Shown in pieces: positions 19,848 through 31,200 of a DNA stretch of 64,000 bases (positions are counted from its first letter, which is position 1; each line of letters begins with the position of its first letter). The notes beneath the pieces are model-generated. The model did no database searches. It saw only the letters and a list, made by a program, of their open reading frames with translations, and was not told the DNA's origin. Position numbers and translations under genes: made by a program. The stretch covers positions 70,959,371 to 71,023,370 of the forward strand of contig NC_053393.1 of NCBI RefSeq assembly GCF_905171765.1, in the 5' to 3' direction. The stretch is from Bufo bufo. Taxonomy: Eukaryota > Chordata > Amphibia > Anura > Bufonidae.

Positions 19848-21861
19848 TTAATAAATATGGGAAGGCCCCAAAACATTGGGAAGTGGAAAAGAGAAACGCA
19901 AAGAGAAAGTGCGCTGGAGTATAACAATTGCTGGGTTCGGCCGGTATACTTGTCTACTCAGCACAAGGTACGGAAGAGTCCTGTGGGATCCATGCCTGGT
20001 TCGGACAATACACTGACCGCAGGGCAGGGCAGCCCAGCACCTCCAAGGCGTAAAGGGCAAGCTCAGGCCATATGCCTTTGGAGACCCAGAAGTTGAATGG
20101 GGCAGTTCCATCAGTCAGTACGTGTAGGCGTGTGCACACATACTGCTCCACCATGTTGCTGAAATGCTGCCTCCTGCTAAGACGTTCCGTATCACCTGGT
20201 GGTGCTGGTTGTTGTGGCATGCTGACAAAGCTTTTCCACATTTCGGCCATGCTAACCCTCCCTTCTGAGGTACTGGCGGTGCCCCAGATGCGTTGGCGAC
20301 TTCTTCCTTCTCCTCTGCCTTCGCCTTGTGCTTCCACTGAGTCCCTGCTGTCATGCCATCAGCAGCGCGTCTACCAGCGAGCGCTTGTACTCGTGCATCT
20401 TCCGATCACGCTCAAGTAAGGACGGCACGTTGTCCTTGTAGCGGGGATCCAGCAGGGTGGCCACCCAGTAATCAGCACTGGTTAGAATGTGGGAAACTTG
20501 GCAGTCGTTATGCAGGCACTGCAGCATGTAGTCACTCATGTTGCCAGGCTGCCCGGAGGCATCGACAAGCTGTGGGAGGTGTATCGTCTGTGTTCTCTGT
20601 ATCCCCCCCAGCCACACTCCAGTTATGCCCATGAGCTGCTTTGGGTGCCACCCTGCTGTGAACACGGTGCGTCATCCTCCAGAACTGTGTCCTGGCTGGA
20701 CATTTGTGTACCTGGCCTCTGTTGGTGCAGGAACCAACTCTCCGAGCCACTTGTGAATGACTGGCCTGATAACAGTGGAAATGATCCCTCTTCCATTATC
20801 GCCTGAAGCGTTTTTTCAAGGAGACTGAAATGGGATAGTAACACTGAGGACGGCGTCATCGACACTGGCCATGTTGGTGGAGTACTCGAAACAGCCCAAC
20901 ACGGCACACATCCTGCATGAAGGCCCACTCGTTGGTGGTGAAGTGGTACTCTTCCACAGAGCGACTCACCCATGCGTTCTGCAGCTAAAACTCCACTATT
21001 GCCTGCTGCTGCTCGCACAGTCTCTCCAGCATGTGCAAGGTGTTGTTCCACCTTGTGGGTACATCGCATATGAGGCTGTGAGCGGGAAGGCCGAAGTTAC
21101 GCTGCAGCGCAGACAGGCGACCAGCTGCAGGGTGAGAACGTCGAAAGCGTGCAGACAGCCCGCACTTTTTGCAGCAGCTCTGACAGAGTAATTTTTCAGG
21201 AACCTCTGCACCACCAAATTCAGCACATGTACCAGGCAAGGGATGTGCGTCAAACCGGATAGGCCCAGAGCTGCTACGAGATTTCGTCTGTTATCGTACA
21301 CCACAAGGCCGGGTTTGAGGCTCAGTGGCACCAACCACTCGCCGGGCTTGAGGCTCAGTGGCACCAACCACTCACTAGGCTTGAGGCTCAGTGGCACCAA
21401 CCACTCATCGGTCTGTTGGTCCATGCCCATTTTTCCCCCAAACAGATGAGTTTCAAAACAGCCTGGCTGTGCTGAAGTTGGTGGTGCAGGTGTTACACTG
21501 ACTGGATGAGAAGGCAATAAAGGAAGCAGAGTAGGAGGATGTGCGCCAAACTGCTATCCGCCTCAGGGCCAGCCGCCACTGCATTTACCCAGTGTGCAGT
21601 TAGGGAGATATAATGTCCCTGCCCGTGCTTACTGGTCCACGTATCGGTGGTTATGTGGACCTTACCACAGATGGTATTGCACAGTGCACACCTGATTTTG
21701 TCCGCCACTTGGTTGTGCAGGGCAGGGATGGCTCGCCTGGAAAAGTAGTGGCTGCTGGGAACCACGTACTGTGGGACAGCCACCGCCATAAGGTTTTTAA
21801 AAGTCTCCGTCTCCACCAGATGGAATGACCGCATTTCAAAGGCAAGGAATTTTGAAACCAC
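19848..21861 (-). pseudogene. hAT transposase with frameshifts
   Basis: Reads in pieces on the minus strand: VPSSHYFSRRAIPALHNQV and VHITTDTWTSKHGQGHYISL (21861-21560), LTHIPCLVHVLNLVVQRFLK (21260-21180), DVPTRWNNTLHMLERL (about 21060), YWVATLLDPRYKDN (about 20440) and the C-terminal dimerisation region APFNFWVSKGIWPELALYAL (about 20080-20020). This is the hAT order: catalytic Asp in TTDTWTS, His-containing HIPCLVH, and the C-terminal hATC domain. At least five frame breaks. Confidence 0.8.
21312..21410 (-). repeat. Three in-frame copies of a 33-bp unit within the hAT transposase
   Basis: Near-identical units start at 21315, 21348 and 21381 (TTGAGGCTCAGTGGCACC). On the minus strand each encodes EWLVPLSLKPG (11 residues), so the repeat preserves the frame. 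It sits just before the VVYDN catalytic motif. Confidence 0.9.
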
Positions 21862-22503
21862 TCACGCCTTGTGGTCAGAACATTGTCTGAAGAATTGAAA
21901 CACCAGGGAAGTCCTTGGAGCTGGGTTTGGTGTGCTCAGTCCCTGGGTGCAGTGGTCAGGAGCACTGTCTAGTGGACAGCCACTCTGCTTTTGCACCCTG
22001 TTCCCTCTTTTGCTGTGTGACCACCACCTCTTCCTCCGAACTGCACATGTCACTCGCATGACCTTGATTCCAAGTGGGGTCTAGGACCTCATCATCCTCC
22101 ACTCACTCCTCATCCCTGCCCTCCTTGCCAGTCTGTATACTGCAGAAAGCCACAGCAGTTGGCATCTGTGTTTCATCATTAGAGATGTGCTGCGGTGGTC
22201 CTCCCATGTCCACATCCTGAAACATAAGTGTTTGGGCATCAGTGCACTCAGTCTCTTCCACTTCTGGGATTAAATGGCCAAAGAGAAAGGGGGAGAAGGC
22301 GCTCATAGGTGGTGGTGGACAAGATATGTTGTTATCTGCTCCTAGCCAGGGTGAGTGGTTATTACTCACCTTGGTTTGGTTGTACTTTATGTAGTACAAT
22401 TCCGGTGGAGGTAAAATCGTAGGGGTGATCTGGGTTTGTGCAGCCGAATATCATCCAAGTTGACCATGGGCGGGAATCAAGCCGCCACTTTGGTGCGTAT
22501 TGT

Positions 22504-22966
22504 GGTATATGGGGGGGAGCTCGTCTGCACTAGGTTCGTGCGGTGAGCAGATGGACACAAGGCGCAATTCACAACCCAGTTGAGAATACGAAATATTTTT
22601 TTGGTATGCAAAGACGACGCGTTTCAGGGTACGCAGACCCCTTTATCAAGTCTGTATCCTTGTCACCGTAGGCTAAATGGAGGTCACTCTTGTTGGAGAT
22701 CCCTTTTGGGGGGGGGGTGTATGGCGGTCCGCACTGCTTGATGATGCGGCCGATGAGTGTCCTCCTGTGGTAGCGCTTCTGCACGTGTAGCCTACGGTGA
22801 CAAGGATACAGACTTGATAAAGGGGTCTGCGTACCCCGAAATGCATCGTCTTTGCATACCAAAAAAATAAAAAATATTTCGTATCCTCAACTGGGTTGTG
22901 AATTGCGCCTTTTGTCCATCCGCTCACCACACGAACCTAGTGCAGACGAGCTCCCCCCCATATACC
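22504..22966. mobile_element. Foldback element with about 170-bp inverted arms inside the hAT
   Basis: The left arm starts GGTATATGGGGGGGAGCTC and is matched, inverted, by the right arm ending GAGCTCCCCCCCATATACC. The unpaired middle is about 120 bases. I found no convincing target duplication. Each arm holds a motif ending GAAACGCGUC or a variant, described separately. Confidence 0.75.
22810..22851 (+). ncRNA. Hammerhead-like relic in the right arm of the foldback
   Basis: Four-base stem AGAC/GUCU closes a core UUGAUAA, a stem GGGGU..ACCCC and GAAA, followed by UGCAUC (GAAACGCGUC in the mirror arm at about 22649-22611, minus strand). The layout matches a hammerhead, but two core bases (first C and the G of CUGAUGA) differ. 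Treat as a relic at best. Confidence 0.25.
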
Positions 22967-23939
22967 TCTTCCACTTCTGGGGCAGGGCTAGTTGGATGTC
23001 CCACAGAAACCCCACCAGCAGTCATCAAAAAGCATAAGAGACTGCTTGCTTGATTTGCAAGGGGGTGAGGAGACAGACAGATACCCATGGGCTGCAGGTG
23101 CCAACGCTGCGCTTTCAGCAAGGGACCGGGTGGGAGACAATGTGAAGAAACTGGAGGCACTGTCAACCCCCTTAATCTACTTGTTCTGGCCTCACCATTC
23201 GTACACTGGTATTCAGGCCTACAAAATAACACTGAACGTTCTGTCGCCTACATGCACCTGAGGAAGGCATTTCATTTGGGAGTGTAGCTGGCACAGATCA
23301 ACAACGCCCTCTCGCTGCAACAGGAGCTCCACCAACACCACATCCCTTATTTGATGCTCTCCTCATTCTTTGAGGTCACCCACTAAACTAAAACAGATTA
23401 ACTATATTAATTTCCGTCACAGATTCAGTGCAGGTCTACATCACACCAAAAATGGGTATGTCACCCACCGAACGAACAGATTATTATATTTTTGTCAGGG
23501 GTACAAAAAAAATAAAAAATATCCCTATAGGTCACCCACAGAATTAACAGCCAAATTAATTATATTCCTCTGTCAGGGGTGCAAAGATGGTGCATTGTAC
23601 CCACAAAAGATCACTTTAGGTCACCCACAGAATTAACAGCCACATTCCTAACACTCTCCCTCACTACAGCTGCCTGCTTCCTGTCCATGCACTACTCATA
23701 GCTGATGGGCAGTGCTACACGTGATCCAGCTTGTATAGAGGCTAGGTCACATAATGCACCAGCCAATCACAGTCATGCCATTACTAGGCATGGCTGTGAT
23801 GGCTTCTAAAAGCCCACAACTTAAAAGCTTATTGATTGGCTGCCCTGCAGCCTTCCAACACACTTTATTAAGTGCCTGAACACCGAATCCGAACTTTTGC
23901 TGCAAAGTCCGGGTTCGGGTTGCTGAACACTACTCACCA

Positions 23940-25250
23940 GAAAAGCTCTTCAGAAAAAAAAATAATAATAAATTAAGGAAAGCCAGAATTATGGACTGCA
24001 GGATGTGGTAAATTCATATTAGTGCTTTGCAACCTTTTGGGCTTATTTCATCAGAAGTTGTGATTTTTCACCACTCCAGTTTTGAAAAGTGGATGGTTAG
24101 TCTGTCAATCAAGATTTATCAACTACGACTTCTTAAAAAGTTGCAAAACAGATTTACCTTAGGCCAGATTCACGCCTCTCAGACAGACCATGGCTCCCCC
24201 GACCCAAATTGACTGTTTTATGAATACGATTAAGGGTCTAATGTACTGTTTATCACTGAGGCTAATTTAAATACCCTTAAACGTCACTTTTATTACATTT
24301 AAAGAGTAAACAAATATTGATAAAAATTTTTTTTTTTTTAGACGTTTGACCCAATGGAACACTGTACATGGGAACAATGAGGTCACTTCAGGTTCTCCTG
24401 GTGAATGGTAGCACTTAGGATGAAAGCTTAGAATATCCGAGATGGTAATCAGTCTTTTTCCCAGGATACCAATTCTGTGCTCATCGGAGGGACCGGACAA
24501 AATTTATGAAAATGAATAAATTCATATCCGCAATAGGTGCATTGGGAGGCTATCCCTATCAACCTACACTATCCCTACCTGTAAGCGGAGCAGCACTCCC
24601 AATAGGGGGCTGCGCCCTGGTATTAGAATCCCTGGCAAAGAAAAAGTCCCAATGGTAGAGGGCCTATGATGAAATGATGTCCATATCGTGCCCCGTCTCC
24701 ACTTATGACTCCCGACGAGTTTCCCCTTTAAAATGGAAAGGTTCATCAGGGGATCTTGTAAGCTGTGCACGGTGGCGCTGGAGAGGATAATCCGGTCATG
24801 CATGCATGGCTTGTAGCGGCATATGGCCGCCCAAACTGGGGTTTAAATATCCCTCCCCTTTTCTCATCACAACGGCGTCTGTCAATCCACTGCACATGTG
24901 TCCGCCCAGCGCCCACGTCATGCCGCCCTGAACGTGTCAGACGCATATAGTCAGTGCATATCACGTAGTGGGCGCACCAGGGGGATTTTATCACAGGCGC
25001 GCTGTGAACTGGATAGTTAGTGCTCATATGTTCGTATGAATGCACTAGTCTGTAAGGCGCATGCGTCTGTACTTAAAACGCAATACGTAACAATTAAATC
25101 CTGCGCGTGCACAACAAAACAGAAAAGATTAAGCTAATCTAGGTCCCGCATAACAAGGTGACATTATCAGTAATAGTAAGAGACCAATAGTAAAAGACAT
25201 GATGTGAATACTGAACATTAGACCTGCTATCAGATAGGAACTGACTGCAC
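23940..25250. other. No gene seen
   Basis: AT-rich sequence (23940-24540) followed by repeat-like moderately GC-rich sequence. No coding signature or clear inverted ends found. Confidence 0.4.
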
Positions 25251-25253
25251 CAT

Positions 25254-25505
25254 AAGGGCTCATTTAGATGGCCGTATGAATAGGTCCACATCCATTTCGC
25301 AATTTTGGTTAACAGGTGTGGATGCATTCAATTCAATGTGTGCCCGCATCTGTAATTCCATTCTGCAGCCCCGCAAAAATATAGAGCTTACCCTATTGTC
25401 TGCAATCGCAGACAAGAATAGGCATTTTCTATATAGGGCTGGCCCTGTGCGTTCTGCAAAATGCAGACCGCACATGGCCAGTATACGCATTTTGTGGCTC
25501 TATTA
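25254..25505. mobile_element. MITE (family A)
   Basis: Begins AAGGGCTCATTTAGATGGCC and contains the family hairpin GTCTGCAATCGCAGACAAGA. It abuts the Tc1 element at 25506. Confidence 0.55.
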
Positions 25506-26972
25506 CAGGTTCTTCTCAAAAAATTAGCATATTGTGATAAAGTTCATTATTTTCTGTAATGTACTGATAAACATTAGACTTTCATATATTTTAGATTCAT
25601 TACACACAACTGAAGTAGTTCAAGCCTTTTCTTGTTTTAATATTGATGATTTTGGCATACAGCTCATGAAAACCCAAAATTCCTATCTCCAAAAATTAGC
25701 ATATTTCATCCGACCAATAAAAGAAAAAGTGTTTTTAATACAAAAAAAGTCAACCTTCAAATAAATAAGTTCAGTTATGCACTCAATACTTGGTCGGGAA
25801 TCCTTTTGCAGAAATGACTGCTTCAATGCGGCGTGGCATGGAGGCAATCAGCCTGTGGCACTGCTGAGGTGTTATGGAGGCCCAGGATGCTTCGATAGCG
25901 GCCTTAAGCTCATCCAGAGTGTTGGGTCTTGCGTCTCTCAACTTTCTCTTCCCAATATCCCACAGATTCTCTATGGGGTTCAGGTCGGGAGAGTTGGCAG
26001 GCCAATTGAGCAAAGTAATACCGTGGTCAGTAAACCATTTACCAGTGGTTTTGGCACTGTGAGCAGGTGCCAGGTCGTGCTGAAAAATGAAATCTTCATC
26101 TCCATAAAGCTTTTCAGCAGATGGAAGCATGAAGTGCTCCAAAATCTCCTGATAGCTAGTTGCATTGACCCTGCCCTTGATAAAACACAGTGGACCAACA
26201 CCAGCAGCTGACATGGCACCCCAGACCATCACTGACTGTGGGTACTTGACACTGGACTTCAGGCATTTGGCATTTCCCTCTCCACAGTCTTCCTCCAGAC
26301 TCTGGCACCTTGATTTCCGAATGACATGCAAAATTTGCTTTCATCCGAAAAAAGTACTTTGGACCACTGAGCAACAGTCCAGTGCTGCTTCTCTGTAGCC
26401 CAGGTCAGGCGCTTCTGCCGCTGTTTCTGGTTCAAAAGTGGCTTGACCTGGGGAATGCGGCACCTGTAGCCCATTTCCTGCACACGCCTGTACACAGTGG
26501 CTCTGGATGTTTCTACTCCAGACTCAGTCCACTGCTTCCGCAGGTCCCCCCAAGGTCTGGAATCGGTCCTTTTCCACAATCTTCCTCAGGGTCCGGTCAC
26601 CTCTTCTCGTTGCGCAGCGTTTTTCCGCCACACTTTTTCCTTCCCACTGAGGTGCCTTGATACAGCACTCTGGGAACAGCCTATTCGTTCAGAAATTTCT
26701 TTGTGTCTTACCCTCTTGCTTGAGGGTGTCCATGATGGCCTTCTGGACAGCAGTCAGGTCGGCAGTCTTACCCATGATTGCGGTTTTGAGTAATGAACCA
26801 GGCTGGGAGTTTTTAAAAGCCTCAGGAATCTTTTGCAGGTGTTTAGAGTTAATTAGTTGATTCAGATGATTAGGTTAATAGCTCGTTTAGAGAACCTTTT
26901 CATGATATGCTAATTTTTTGAGATAGGAATTTTGGGTTTTCATGAGCTGTATGCCAAAATCATCAATATTAA
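25506..26972 (-). mobile_element. Tc1-like element, right end truncated
   Basis: Inner inverted repeats match (25651-25705, GATTTTGGCATACAGCTCAT, against 26905-26970 inverted), but the outer 130 bases of the left repeat have no partner at the right. The transposase is on the minus strand in frames 26579-26259 and 26331-25783: [65 protein letters not shown] and the end VISAKGFPTKY. Frameshifts near 26300 and upstream of 26600 disable it. Confidence 0.85.
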
Positions 26973-26974
26973 CC

Positions 26975-27630
26975 CCTCAGATGCCTCACACTGGTTAATC
27001 CAGAGTTAAAAACAAATTGTTTTTACTCACCTCATCCTCTTGATTGTGGAGGGGCCGTCTGCTCCAGTCTTCATTGAAGACCCGCGGCGAGTATGAAGAG
27101 GTCACCACGTGATTATGCAGGCCGTGCACGGTGATGTAATCACATGATCACACTAGCCGCACGCAGTGATGCCACGTCATCACTGATTACGTCACTGCGC
27201 GTGGCCAAGTCTTCACGCTTGCCGCAGGTCCTTTGGTGGGTTTTCTTCAATCAAGACAGGAGCGGAAGGCCTCTCTATGATCAAGTGAATGAGGAGAGTA
27301 AAGTTTTTTTTCACTTTTAGCCACCATTTTAGGAAAAATTGATTTTCTACCATGAAACGCAAGGAAATTCAGCTTTGTGGCCAATCAAATTTTTCCTTAA
27401 CTTCGGATTGAAGTCCACTTCAGATACTTTGATTCGTTCAACACATTAGATAATTTGCCGCAACTTCTGGCATCTCCAACCTCTTCAAAATGGACCAAAA
27501 AAATTCCCCTCGTGATAAACCTCCCCACTGTATTATATGTATAAACTGAACCCCACAATCCTGTAACAGGCTTACTGCATAGTGATGCAGCATCTTCTGG
27601 ATTATCCAAAAACAAAACCGTGAGTTCTAC
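26975..27630. other. No gene seen; downstream flank of AZIN1
   Basis: Contains a degraded inverted repeat rich in CACGTGATT-type sequence (27050-27250), probably an old MITE. Confidence 0.4.
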
Positions 27631-27707
27631 ACAAAAGTTTATTGCGATCATGTAACTGTCAGGTTGGAAAAAAAAAAATTGGAAATAAAAATACGATGCA
27701 ATTTACA

Positions 27708-27713
27708 TTTATT
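27708..27713 (-). promoter_or_regulatory. AZIN1: Candidate AZIN1 poly(A) signal AATAAA
   Basis: AATAAA on the minus strand about 485 bases after the stop codon, followed by a T/GT-rich stretch (TATTTTTATTTCC). A second AATAAA at 27643-27638 (GCAATAAACTTTTG) is an equally good signal; a third at 28163-28158 lies only 32 bases after the stop. Which one is used cannot be told from sequence. Confidence 0.5.
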
Positions 27714-28194
27714 AAACTACTGGTCAAAGCACAAATTTACACATTCTACACACACTAGACATTGTCTATGTCACACTTTTTTTTTCAAAAGACATGTTTT
27801 ACCGGAGGAGACAATAAATTTACAAGACTAACAGGAATCCTTAGTATAAAAACTGTGTACTTATGTAAACTTACAAGGAACCCAAGGACATGGCTTCCAT
27901 CTCAACTAAGTCATCCATTTTGTTGCATATTTTATTTGAACTGTGCAGGGGATGGAGAAAGCTGGCACATGTACATGAAGACATAACTAATGCTTGCCCC
28001 AGTGTCTCACTAACTGGTTTTGCCTGGTCCCATTTTTTGTTACTGAACTTCAAGTTTGGAGTTGAGGTTAATTCAGGATGCGGTTTCCTTTTTCCAGTCT
28101 GGAATGTTGACCAGGCAAAGCTGAAGACTTGTACCTGTAGATCTCATTTCAGTAATGTTTATTACTAAGCTGCTGCAAAGTGGTCATCGCCGTA

Positions 28195-28264
28195 CTAAAA
28201 ACAAGGCACACACAGGCTCCTCATCAAGGTCTCCGACGTCATCCCAGCGTCCTGGATTTCATAC
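28195..28264 (-). CDS. AZIN1: AZIN1 exon 12, coding part
   Basis: Completes the split Trp411 codon, then [22 protein letters not shown] and TAG (28197-28195). Acceptor TAATCCTAG. Mammalian proteins continue beyond VPSC for more than ten residues; here the frame stops two residues after the VP. The 3' UTR continues left to about 27690. Confidence 0.92.
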
Positions 28265-31200
28265 CTAGGATTAAATGTTAACATCAAAAACCACAAAAAA
28301 ATGATATCTGCCAGCACAAGGTAATCCCTGCAAATAATCCTATAAAAGTCATCCAAGATACATATTTTACATTGGTTTAATACGTTGCACAAAAAGATTA
28401 ATGAACCCATAATTTTACTTAAACTGGCACATACTACAGAAGATTGTTCCCTCTATGGGCATTGCTTGTGTGGACAATAAAATGGCACAAAGAGGCACCA
28501 ATGCCAAAGGCATGAAGTGTGCCAATGGCTTTATTTGATGGATTCCATGAGCGTGAGGGTTAAGTGTGTTCTCTGCTGGACAATGCACAAGTCCCTTGAC
28601 AATAGGCTGATCGATGTGCGCACCTGCTGGGACCAGTAACAATCAGCTGTAATCTGTGGGAGAACCAGGCAGTAAGCATTCAGTTTTCCAAGCTTTATCC
28701 TCTTGTTGGATTGAAAACAAGAGGCGAAATAGTAATTCTCTTTAAAGGAGTTGTGCCATCTCACTGCAATAAAAGCTATGGAAACAGCAGAGCTCTGGTG
28801 TCAGGGCTTAGCCCCATCTTGCCTTTTGTAGGGCGAGATAAGGCAACCCCTTTAATACTTTCTCTCCTTTTATGATCCATTCTGATTTTGGCTTGAAAAA
28901 CTGCATAAACCTGAATCTGTGGCAGCGCCCAAATGTGGGACACGACAGCCTTCCAGAGACACCATGAGATGAGTATCCTGAACAGAGGACAATACGTCAA
29001 AACTCCCTAATGGGGTTAATTAAAAAAAGTGTTTTTTTCTAAATTGGACAACCCCTTTACTACAAACCACCAAGACATGAGAGATTAATTGGAAAGTGTA
29101 TGTTGGAAGAACACAGGCAACTGTTACAAACTGGACCAATCCTCTAACAGTTGAAGATGGCCACTGTCTATAGATGTAGAATACACAGATGGCAGGGATG
29201 CAAGGGAAACCTGTGACTTATACAAGTCTGACAGATTATTGGGGAAAACACTGTTTAAACAGCCAATAATCTACTTAGTATCAGATTTCTATAACTACAA
29301 AGCAAGGAAGGTCTGTTCATCTATCCAACCACCTACAAAGACAGGACTTTGCTACAAGAAAATACCTAATTAGGCCATAAATACCATGTGTAAACCTTGT
29401 CTAACATTGTATATGTTTAAAGAGTTCTCGGGCTATTTATAAAAACTGATCTTTCTTCTGAGCTGTGGAAGAAAGACTGTTTAGTACTTACCTGTCCCTC
29501 ACACCATTGATGCAGCCATCACCGCTGCACTCATACAGGCTGTAAGCTCTTCTGCCCAAGGCCAGACTGGATGCTATGCACCTGAGCAGGACCAGAAGGG
29601 CACAATAGTAAATGCAGCTGAACACAAAAGGGCAAAGGACTGGGGCAGAAGAGCCTGCAGGGATGGAGTCAATGGTGCGAGGGAGAGGTAAGTATTAAAC
29701 CATCTTTCTTCCACAGCTAAGTTTTTATAAATAGTCTGGAGAACCCCTTTAATGTTAGGACACATTACAAATGCCACACTCTTACCAGTCTCTGAACGAC
29801 ATGAAGTTGTACAGGCACGGCCTTTCAATATCTGAAAATGCAGACTGTTCGTTCATTGTACCAGATCCCATATTTTCAAATACAATCCAGTCTCCCACAT
29901 TCAGTTCTGGCAGAAGACAGTGTTCCACAATTATGTCAAGTTCGTCATAAGAAGGGCCCAACAGGCTGCTGGCAAAAAGTGTCTCGTCTTCATCATATGC
30001 CTGAAATAATGTTAAAATTTGTAATTATAGCATTAAGGATGGGAGTTCGGTAAAGGCACTGGGAACATGGCTGCTTACCTTATGTACTCGGGGGGCAGTA
30101 TCCAAGCTTTCAGACAGTTTACTTGCAAAAGAACCATAAACCCCATCATTCATGAAATAAATAAAAGCTGGTCTGTTACTGGTTTGCTTTCCTGAAATAT
30201 AAAAGGGGAGATTAGAAAGTCCTTGGAAAAGCATAGGAACAATTGATGTAATACAGGAGTTAAAAAGCACTTTCTGGGGGAAAGCAAATAAAAAATAATA
30301 ATTATCTATATATCTATCTATATATATATAGTACAGACCAAAAGTTTGGACACACCTTCTCATTCAAAGAGTTTTCTTTATTTTCATGACCATGAAAATT
30401 GTAGATTCACACTGAAGGCATCAAAACTATGAATTAACACATGTGGAATTGTCTACATAACAAACAAGTGTGAAACAACTGAAAATATGTCATATTCTAG
30501 GTTCTTCAAAGTAGCCACCTTTTGCTTTGATTACTGCTTTGCACACTCTTGGCATTCTCTTGATGAGCTTCAAGAGGTAGTCCCCTGAAATGGTTTTCAC
30601 TTCACAGGTGTGCCCTGTCAGGTTTAATAAGTGGGATTTCTTGCTTTATAAATGGGGTTGGGACCATCAGTGGCGTTGAGGAGAAGTCAGGTGGATACAC
30701 AGCTGATAGTCCTACTGAATAGACTGTTAGAATTTGTATTATGGCAAGAAAAAAGCAGCTAAGTAAAGAAAAACGAGTGGCCATCATTACTTTAAGAAAT
30801 GAAGGTCAGTCAGCCGAAAAATTGGGAAAACTTTGAAAGTAAGGGCTATTTGCCCATGAAGGAGAGTGATGGGGTGCTGCGCCAGATGACCTGGCCTCCA
30901 CAGTCACCGGACCTGAACCCAATCGAGATGGTTTGGGGTGAGCTGGACCGCAGAGTGATGGCAAAAGGGCCAACAAGTGCTAAGCATCTCTGGGAACTCC
31001 TTCAAGACTGTTGGAAGACCATTTCAGGGGACTACCTCTTGAAGCTCATCAAGAGAACGCCACGAGTGTGCAAAGCAGTAATCAAAGCAAAAGGTGGCTA
31101 CTTTGAAGAACCTAGAATATGACATATTTTCAGTTGTTTCACACTTGTTTGTTATGTATATAATTCCACATGTGTTAATTCAAAGTTTGGATGCCTTCAT

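Larger units (their letters stand above)
19499..23932 (-). mobile_element. hAT DNA transposon, about 4.4 kb, defective
   Basis: Ends GAGGGATGAGCGGACCCG (left) and, inverted at the right, TAGTGTTCAGCAACCCG, the imperfect ends typical of amphibian hAT elements. Flanks CTCTCCAG (19491-19498) and CTCACCAG (23933-23940) match at 7 of 8 bases, the hAT target length. A transposase pseudogene lies on the minus strand. A foldback element (22504-22966) is inserted in its 5' part. The 3' part contains a Gly/Ala-coding GGCGGA-rich stretch at 19745-19830. Confidence 0.75.

Noticed and set aside
29417..29752. Possible MITE-derived exon in AZIN1 intron 11
   Set aside because: Consensus-like donor lies upstream of the acceptor on the AZIN1 strand, so the two cannot define an exon.
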